This document shows, piece by piece, positions 57,365 to 64,000 of a stretch of DNA of 64,000 nt. A program made the translations under genes and the position numbers. The first letter of the stretch is position 1. Every line of letters begins with the position of its first letter. The notes beneath the pieces are model-generated. The model had not been told where the DNA came from and ran no database searches. It saw nothing but the letters and a program-made list of their open reading frames with translations. The DNA is from Chrysogorgia sp. JL179-B06 (taxonomy: Eukaryota; Cnidaria; Anthozoa; Scleralcyonacea; Chrysogorgiidae), in NCBI GenBank assembly GCA_035772405.1, contig JAYKKM010000379.1, positions 767,501-831,500 on the forward strand. The letters run 5' to 3'.

Positions 57365-58110
57365 TAAGACCCAAGCAAAACAAGCAAAACAAGCAAAACA
57401 AGCAAAACAAGCAAAACAAGCAAAACAAGCAAAACAAGCAAAACAAACAAAGCAAAACAAACAAAACAAGCCAAACAAACAAAACAAGCCGAACAAACAA
57501 ACAAACAAAACAAGCCAAACAAACTAAACAAACAAACTAAACAAACAAACTAAACAAACAAACTAAACAAACTAAACAAACAAACAAACAAACAAACAAA
57601 CAAAACAAACAAACAAAATAAACAGACAAACAAACAAACAAACAAACAAACAAACAAACAAACAAGCAAAATAAACAGACAAACAAACAAACAAACAAAC
57701 AAACAAACAAAGCAAGCAAACAAAGCAAGCAAACAAAGCAAGCGAACAAAGCAAGCAAACAAAGCAAGCAAGCAATCAAAGCAAGCAAACAAAGCAAGCA
57801 ATCAATCAAAGCAAGCAATCAAAACAAACAAACAAACAAACAAACAAAACAAAGGAAACAAACAAGCAAACAGACAAACAAACAGACAAACAAACAGACA
57901 AACAAACAAACAAGCAAGCAAGCAAACAACGCAAGCAAACAAAGCAAACAAACAAAGCAAGCAAGCAAACAAACCAAGCAAACAAACAAACAAACCAAGC
58001 AAACAAAGCAAGCAAACAAAGCAAGCAAACAAAGCAAGCACACAAAGCAAGCACACCAACAAACAAACAAACAAACAAACAAACAAACAAACAAACAAAC
58101 AAAAACATTG
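57365..58110. repeat. Long CAAA/CAAGCAAA microsatellite block
   Basis: 57371-57450 has eight copies of a 10-bp AAGCAAAACA unit; the rest is (AAAC)n with AAGC, CAGA and CAAT interruptions. The plus strand is almost free of T for more than 700 bp, giving extreme strand asymmetry. Cys/Leu/Phe-rich minus-strand ORFs here (57537-58159) are readings of the repeat. It lies within the presumed INTS4-like intron. Confidence 0.95.
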
Positions 58111-59061
58111 TATTACAGAGCAGAGAACGCACCTGACCATGTTGAATGAGAAAAGACAACTTTTGTTATCAGTCGATGTTTCATATTTGACAAATGGCGG
58201 AAATCGGACGGTTTTGGTTTAAACAGTTGTCTTGTTAAATCTGGAAAAACTACCTAAAAGTTGAAGACACGATTAGAGCATTAACATGAATATGTCAATC
58301 TTGAGATACAAATTGTGAATAATTAGAGACTCACATTGTACGTCAAATCTACTTCATTGTAATTGAAAAACAAAGCAAAACAAAACAAAACATTGCACAA
58401 TCCAAATTTGAAATAAGAAAAAAGCTATATCTAACTACAGTAGATGGAAAGCACACCATCCAAATAGTTGTCATCGGAAACAAACAACGGTGCTTTTTTA
58501 GAATTTTTACTGAAAGACTTTCTTAGCCTTAATGATCTCTTGCATCTTACCATTGAACATTTTCACATCCAGTTAATTGGAAAATTGAGCCAACTTACAT
58601 ATTTTCGTAAACTAAACATTTATAAACACAGTTTTTCAGGTGCTGTTAATGTCCGAATTAGGGTTCCGGGCGCTTGATTTTTTCCTCCAATTCACAATTT
58701 ATTTCCTTAGTAATAATTAACAGAACATTAACACAAATATTTGAGGAAAAGTCAAGAGATTTCAACAATTTAATCGCACTGTCTAATCATTTCGTCTTCA
58801 CTGATACGACTATGTTGCCAAATTGTCGGTTGAAAAATTGTTGGAAAGATTGTTAACTCATACTGCCCAGTCATTTTTCCTAGCTATGTATAGCCGACCA
58901 TGAGATTTCGATTTGTTAAATTTTGCGTTTGTTTATCTGTCGGTATTACTTCATCCATATACGAGTTCGAAAGTGACTCAAGTGCGCATGTTACGCTACC
59001 ACACTGCCTGCGATACTCGGTGGCTTAGCTGCTCGAAGTTCTTCCTTGACAGAAAATTCAA
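58111..59061. other. Intronic/intergenic sequence, no supported gene
   Basis: Two short plus-strand ORFs (58468-58677, 58674-58856) have no start context or protein-like character that would support them. No repeat or mobile element was recognised. Confidence 0.4.
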
Positions 59062-59134
59062 GAATAAGAAATAATAAGAAAGAAATAATAAGAATAAGAA
59101 TAATAATTATAAGAATAATAATAAGAATAAGAAT
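59062..59134. repeat. AAT/AAG microsatellite
   Basis: Irregular mixture of AATAAG, AAGAAT and AATAAT units on the plus strand. Confidence 0.85.
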
Positions 59135-59179
59135 ACATCATGACTTTACTTTCTCGTAAAGTATTCATCAATGCCATGA

Positions 59180-59443
59180 AGGTTTCAGTGGCCAGACTCC
59201 AGAAAAGCAGCTCCCTTTCATGAGTTTATCAGCGCTATTAACTGCACAAACTATTCCAGTTATCGAGTAGAACTCGACAACAATCGACAATGTCTCAGTA
59301 CAAGAGACAACATCTACTTGAATGCTTTTAGCAATGATCTCATTCCTCGTGAGGGATTTCTGTCGCTGAACAACTTACCAAACGTTGTTTGTTCCCGTTG
59401 TTTAGAAGACAAGTCAAACAACTCGTCCAATGAGACATGTTGA
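59180..59443 (+). CDS. Possible exon or decayed coding fragment, unrecognised
   Basis: A plus frame is open from 59180 to the TGA at 59441-59443 with balanced, protein-like composition: RKAAPFHEFISAINC, NIYLNAFSNDLIPREGF and CSRCLEDK. It has no ATG at its start. A TTTCAG at 59183-59188 could be a splice acceptor giving an exon from 59189. The Cys pair CSRC may be part of a zinc site. The family is not recognised. It lies on the opposite strand inside the presumed INTS4-like intron, so it may belong to a mobile-element remnant. The minus ORF at 59314-59547 is taken as its shadow. Confidence 0.22.
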   Translation, partial: RFQWPDSRKAAPFHEFISAINCTNYSSYRVELDNNRQCLSTRDNIYLNAFSNDLIPREGFLSLNNLPNVVCSRCLEDKSNNSSNETC

Positions 59444-59488
59444 TCAGTGACACTTAATATAACGCCCGTTGAAGCACAAAAATATACT

Positions 59489-59565
59489 ATAGATCTGCCC
59501 ATTGTAGCGGAGCCCGTTGAGTCACAAACTAATATAGATCTGCCCATTATGGAGGAGCCAGTTTG
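59489..59565. repeat. In-phase 45-bp duplication
   Basis: ATAGATCTGCCCATT recurs at 59489 and 59534, followed by similar (G/A)T(A/G)G(C/A)GGAG(C/G)C text. It lies in an open frame ending at 59656 that lacks an ATG, and gives a 15-residue repeated peptide (IDLPI(V/M)xEPV). It may be remnant coding sequence. Confidence 0.5.
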
Positions 59566-59909
59566 TTGTTTTGGGCATGAGCACTTCCCTTGCGATAGTC
59601 CTAGTAGTGTGTATTATCATCAATATACGAGGCCAAATGTCAAGCCGCCCTCTTGAAAATACTCGCTAGGAGGAAAATACTCGCCATAATATATCGTACC
59701 ATTCTTAGCAGAAAAGCGTTTTTTATATATTTTTATTTGGCTTGTATATTGATGATAATTATAATAACATAAATACATATAACAGTAACATATTATAATA
59801 ATAACATGTTACTATACGCGGGCTACAAATAAACAATATGCCCTCCAAAAGTCATGTTATGGCCTTATTGTTGATTATCTTTGGCCTTAAAAATTAAAGC
59901 TTCTCAAGG

Positions 59910-60019
59910 GCGCTTATTAGAGGAGGCATGCTTATTTGAGGAGGCATGCTTATTTGAGGAGGCACGCTTATTTGAGGAAACATGCCTAAACGCGGTGGCG
60001 TTTATTCGGGGGGGGGGGG
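59910..60019. repeat. 18-bp tandem repeat followed by a G12 run
   Basis: About four copies of AGGAGGCATGCTTATTTG (59915-59985, with the last ones altered) precede a run of twelve G at 60008-60019. No gene is visible between 59657 and 60088. Confidence 0.75.
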
Positions 60020-60088
60020 CGCTAATTCGAACGTAGGCGCTAAGCTAAAATTCGGCCATTTACGGTAATTCTACTTTTGTATGCTCAC

Positions 60089-60878
60089 TTGGACGTATAC
60101 TCGAGAGGTATTCGTAATGTTGGTGATCTCTGCGTCAATATCAATACCGAGGGTGAGTCCAGCAGTGAACCTCAAGGGATTATCGGAACCTGCTTGTGGC
60201 TCATTAAGCACAGCTTCAGCTTGTCTCAGTTGATTTTCCAACACTAGGGCACGAAGTTGGTAAGTATTCACTAACGATTGGACGTAATCCACAATCACTA
60301 ACGGATTCGTGATGTTGCATTCGACAAAATCTTGGAAAGAACCGAAAGTTCGTATCAGCGATTCACCGTCTTGTTCGCTAGAACCCTGGAATTTCTTGTG
60401 GCATCGCAGGCGAGCTAGAAGCTGTTCCCAAACGTTGACTCCGACAGTGTTGTTCTGAAGAGCTTTAGGGTTGCTTCGATGCATGTAAATAATCAACAAG
60501 CCATGGGCGAGCAGCCTGATCTCCCTTATCATCTCTCGCTGGTCTGAATCAAGCCCATGAAGAGGGCTTCCATTTTGTACGACGACACAATTAGCTCTTC
60601 AATCACATCAGGGGTAAGACTGTCACAGTTGGAGCACAAAACGGACGGGCTGTTCCAGAATTGGTCTGTCTGGACTTCCATTACACGAAGCTGCGACCGC
60701 AAATAAAGCAACGCGCAATTGGCCGTTGAAGAGAACTTCGATTTCACTTTGGCTAAATGCTGTAAATCCTCAACAACATTTTGCAAGTTCGCTTTCCGTG
60801 ACTTTTTATCCGAAGTCGATAAAGCTTTAACGGCTCTTGATAAAGACTTGCAGAAGAATGTTTCTGGTTTGTCCATAT
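60089..60878 (-). CDS. INTS4: Long exon of an Integrator complex subunit 4-like gene (with one frameshift)
   Basis: Bounded on the minus strand by an acceptor (TTGTACTTTACAG ending at 60879) and a donor (CCAA then GTGAGC at 60083-60088). The first part (60529-60878) contains LRVMEVQTDQFWNSP and SSYKMEALFMGLIQ; the second (60089-60531) contains EIRLLAHGLLIIY and SDNPLRFTAGLTLGIDID before VYVQ at the donor. The latter block matches my recollection of the start of the INTS4 C-terminal domain (SDLPVRF-SGL---LDVDA), and the helical part fits INTS4. The two parts are in different frames, offset at about 60529-60535, with no room for an intron. One missing base would explain it, either a sequence error or a true lesion. 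Splice signals argue against a processed copy. Confidence 0.6.
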
Positions 60879-62815
60879 CTGTAAAGTACAATATTTTACA
60901 GGTCAGCTGGGCTAAATATCAATAACGCAACGTTCTTACGATACTGAATGCAGACTCTAGTAAGCCACATGATGACGTCATCACCAATATAGCGTCACCG
61001 TGATGACGCTGGTATATACGAGAAGTCAATATTTGGCTATTACGTAAGTACAGTAGTATAGGTCGTGGGGTACTGGCAGACGTTTCCCCAAATCGGTTTA
61101 TAGATTTGGAAAATATGATTATATTATTTGGCTGCCATACCAGCAAGCCTAATTAAATGTGGTTCGATAGGACTTGAGGGGTACTGGCGCACTTTTCGCA
61201 AAATCGGCTATCTGCACAATGGTTTTTCAGCATAACGACCTATATCTGATGGGTTTTCCAGTTTTACGAATTCCTCCCATAGATTTGGATCTGAAGGTGT
61301 TGTAGTCAACTGTGAGATAACTGAGTTATCGTGAGATAACTGCGAATTATCTGTAAACACCCTCACAGTTAATTCACATCTACCTCACAGACAGTAAATT
61401 AAAAGTGGTCTACCTTGCGAGTTATACCAAAATGCATATTGAAATTCTTTTACGCCTGTTATATAATATATATGTTCAACACGCATTTTCGTATAACAGG
61501 CTTAAAGAAATCCCAACACGTAGTGGTATAGTCATGTGATTTGATTTAAAACCATTAGATGGCGGAAAAGTCAGAATACTTAAAACCATTCGATCAGTGA
61601 AAATTAGTTCACCGAATTTCCTGAAGCTGTTGAGTCAAGGAAAGGAGTTCACGATGTCGAATAGGTCCTAACCGTTCAAACCTCTAATACCTGATCTAGT
61701 GCGTGGAATAGACAACAACCGTCAAGTAAAATTTTAAAACTTTGCAATTCAAAAACATAGCAATCTACCCTGCCAAATTTCATAACATTTTGAAAAAATA
61801 GGCCGAAAACTATAGGAAACCAGACACAGTGCTAAAGTGCGGTGCCCTATGGCGTCAAAAATGTCGCTTAACGCGAATTTCCGAAATTTGTGAGGGCGAA
61901 ATTCACCTGATTGAAAGTTTCAATAAAATAAAAAAACCAACACTTTAGCTATATATATAGTCCACCAAGAGAATTTGGTGTAAAATGTTTCATTTTACTC
62001 TCGTCGGGCAAGATATTCATAAAGAAACCAATCATATTTTACACTTTTCGAAAGTCTCGCAACATCTCGCGTGTTTGGATCACAGTATCCTGAACGGAAA
62101 ACCATTAGATTTTTCCTTTAATACCACGAAACCACTATCCTCATTTTATGATGGAACATGTAAGATTCTTCCATCGACTTTCAAACCATTGACCAAACGC
62201 TTTTGAAAATACCAAACAAAATTCAATGACGAGTAACCTATTTTATTTGTTGCATGGCTGTTTTCAACACAATTTGGCCGATAACTGAATAATTTGAAAA
62301 TCGTCGTTGCGTGAATTAAGAGATCGGCAAACGGTAGACGAGCTACTCAATAAGCACAATCTTCATTTTAATATTTTCGTTCTATGTAACTTGCTGTAAA
62401 ATGGGACGCCATTTTCTAAGGATCATAAGTAAATTAGCCTTCAAGCTGCGTCCATTTTGTCGTTAAATTCTGGTAATGAGTTATTCTGGAGCAAAGAAAC
62501 TTTACGCTAGGTTATACGTTTGTCTCCTGACCCAGCTGAGAACGACTGCAGTCCCTTCGATTAAAATCTAAGTTTAGCACAAAGTTACTTTTCTCAAGAA
62601 CAATTCAAATTGATTTTTTTCGAAATTTCATATGTACTAACTCCAGAGTCGTATTCTATATGAAGAAGAAAATACTTGAACAGTAAAATATTTCGTTGAT
62701 TTCATCTTCCTTCCATATTTTATACAGGTTTATGTTTTTAAAATGCCAATGTGTGACGTCAACTCAGTCATCATTACGGATACGATATTCCGTTGCTAGA
62801 GAAAACTGACCTAAT
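60879..62815. other. Presumed upstream intron or intergenic DNA, no supported gene
   Basis: Short ORFs (60919-61146 minus, 61985-62206 plus) show no recognisable domain. A weak inverted pair, GCCTGTTATA near 61456 and TATAACAGGC near 61491, may be part of an old MITE. Repeated GAGATAACT occurs near 61311-61340. Upstream exons of the INTS4-like gene were not found. Confidence 0.4.
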
Positions 62816-62819
62816 TTAA

Positions 62820-63131
62820 AGGTGCCGTCCAGTCCGTTCTGCGCATGTCCACGTTTCTGTTTACATCGTTTGTTTACATTGCGTTATATAAACATTGAAC
62901 AGGAAGTATTGCGGATTTTTTTCACACGCTTGAGCTTTTCCGCCTAAAAAGCGTGCTATAAGCTGCTGTTTAGTTCCTAAATGTGGATAATATATCAAAC
63001 TACCACTCGTGCCTTCGCCACATTTAACGAATACTCGCTTTCGAACTATCGCAAATCTATTGTTGACAAGTGGGGTCCCCAACGTTTGAAATATCATACT
63101 GTACATACGCAGAATGGACTGGACTGCACCT
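62820..63131. mobile_element. TTAA-flanked MITE, 312 bp (piggyBac-like ends)
   Basis: TTAA at 62816-62819 and 63132-63135 flank inverted ends AGGTGC(C/A)GTCCAGTCC(G/A)TTCTGCG(C/T)ATGT of about 29 bp. TTAA duplications are characteristic of piggyBac-type elements. The minus ORF 62861-63106 lies wholly inside and has no recognised domain; it may be chance. Confidence 0.85.
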
Positions 63132-63280
63132 TTAAACGATGATGGTATACTTGAATCTTATACTAGGAGATTTTATCAACTTTTCACTCAAATCCTCAAC
63201 CAGTAATTTATCACACCGAAGGCAGGAAAGGAAGCCAAATTCCTGGGTTGACCTATACTCGTTAGCATTTTTTACTATCT

Positions 63281-63918
63281 CACGTTTGGGGATTTTACAT
63301 ATTCACAATACTTGGGTCTTCCTGAGCTAAATCATAATATATCTTGTCAGCCGAAAATTTCATCTTCATGGAGTTTTTTTATGTCAAAGATACCGGATGT
63401 GATGTCACAAGAGACATTCTAAACCAGTTTTCTTTTGTTACTTGCCACAAAAATACCTCCTTGTGACATCATATTCGATAACTTTAAAGTGCATATAACG
63501 TCTGTGGGGATTTAACATATATGTAATCTATCGATTCTCCTGAGAAAAATTGTAATATATCTTGTTAGCTGAAAATTTCAGCTTCATAGACTTACTTGCT
63601 GTTAAAGTTGACGGAAATGACGTCGTAGCGGGAATATGTAAAGAGGTTTTCATATAGACAGATGCCCGCTATGACATCATTTCCGTCAACTTTAACAGCA
63701 AAAAAGTCTTTAAGATGAAATTTTCAGCTGACAAGGTATATTACAATTTATATATCTCAGGAGAATCCATAGATTACAAATATATTAAATCCCCACAGAC
63801 GTTATATGCACTTTAACAATAAAAACTCCATGATGATAATATTTTCGGCTGACAATATATATTATGATTTTGTTCAGGAAGACCCAAATATTGCGAAAAT
63901 GTAAAATCCCCAAACGTG
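63281..63918. repeat. Large foldback palindrome with nested inverted repeats
   Basis: Outer ends CACGTTTGGGGATTTTACAT (63281) and its reverse complement at about 63899-63918 start two long imperfect arms that meet near 63632-63664. The innermost 35-bp arms (63598-63632 and 63664-63699, GCTGTTAAAGTTGACGGAAA) are strongest. The left arm has about 100 bp extra (about 63378-63480), itself bounded by inverted GTGATGTCACAAG and CTTGTGACATCA. This looks like a foldback or composite MITE. Short ORFs over it (63139-63330, 63785-63985) are readings of the repeat. Confidence 0.85.
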
Positions 63919-64000
63919 TCGTATTTTTAAAAGATAAACCTGTATAAAGTATCGAAGGAAACTTCAAATCAAAGAAACATTTCACTGTTCAGCTATTTGC

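Noticed and set aside
57537..58159. Cys/Leu/Phe-rich membrane protein ORFs
   Set aside because: Products of the CAAA microsatellite in all three minus frames.

Overview
The window is animal nuclear DNA. It holds spliceosomal-type exons of a conserved host gene, transposons of several eukaryotic classes (Tc1/mariner, hAT, Helitron-like, a TTAA-type MITE) and a megasatellite. Its first quarter is two neighbouring virus- or Polinton-like insertions, each with a protein-primed family B DNA polymerase. I recall close relatives of the first polymerase and its small companion genes from cnidarian genomes, so a cnidarian or similar marine invertebrate is my best guess, with low confidence.

Region 1 (1-5460): a compact one-strand cassette with balanced base composition. 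Two small membrane-type proteins (127-363, 368-787) are followed by a zinc-ribbon protein that may be VLTF3-like (814-1395) and an intact 1228-codon polymerase (1388-5074). The genes are separated by 4-26 nt or overlap. A hairpin plus T-run and a diverged tandem repeat follow the polymerase. This is the best candidate for a coherent, poorly described mobile or viral system.

Region 2 (about 5460-16450): a very AT-rich, decayed Polinton/adintovirus-like element. Plus strand: three unknown genes, then the polymerase, a packaging-type ATPase and a small basic protein. Minus strand, in the middle: a tight trio made of an unknown protein, a SET-domain methyltransferase and a basic core-like protein. 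Nearly every gene carries frameshifts or stop codons. The polymerase is also split by an 813-bp Tc1/mariner deletion derivative. I saw no capsid, protease or integrase gene.

Region 3 (16455-54929): a 1.3-kb direct repeat (16455-17776 and about 53188-54929) brackets about 31 kb of a satellite with a monomer near 184 bp (18438-49403, resuming 52513-53187). The satellite contains inverted junction modules and multi-monomer higher-order structure, and degrades into insertion-rich copies at 47.6-49.4 kb. A 3.1-kb non-autonomous Helitron-like element (49404-52512) sits inside one monomer. A 409-bp hAT MITE with an 8-bp target duplication sits in the second copy of the 1.3-kb repeat.

Region 4 (54930-64000): short tandem repeats of 42, 15, 10 and 4 bp, hairpins, and two minus-strand exons (60089-60878 and about 56857-57201) that look like the 3' end of the Integrator complex subunit 4 gene. 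A 312-bp TTAA-flanked MITE and a large foldback palindrome lie at the right edge. The long exon has a one-base frameshift, so some indels in this sequence may be assembly errors.
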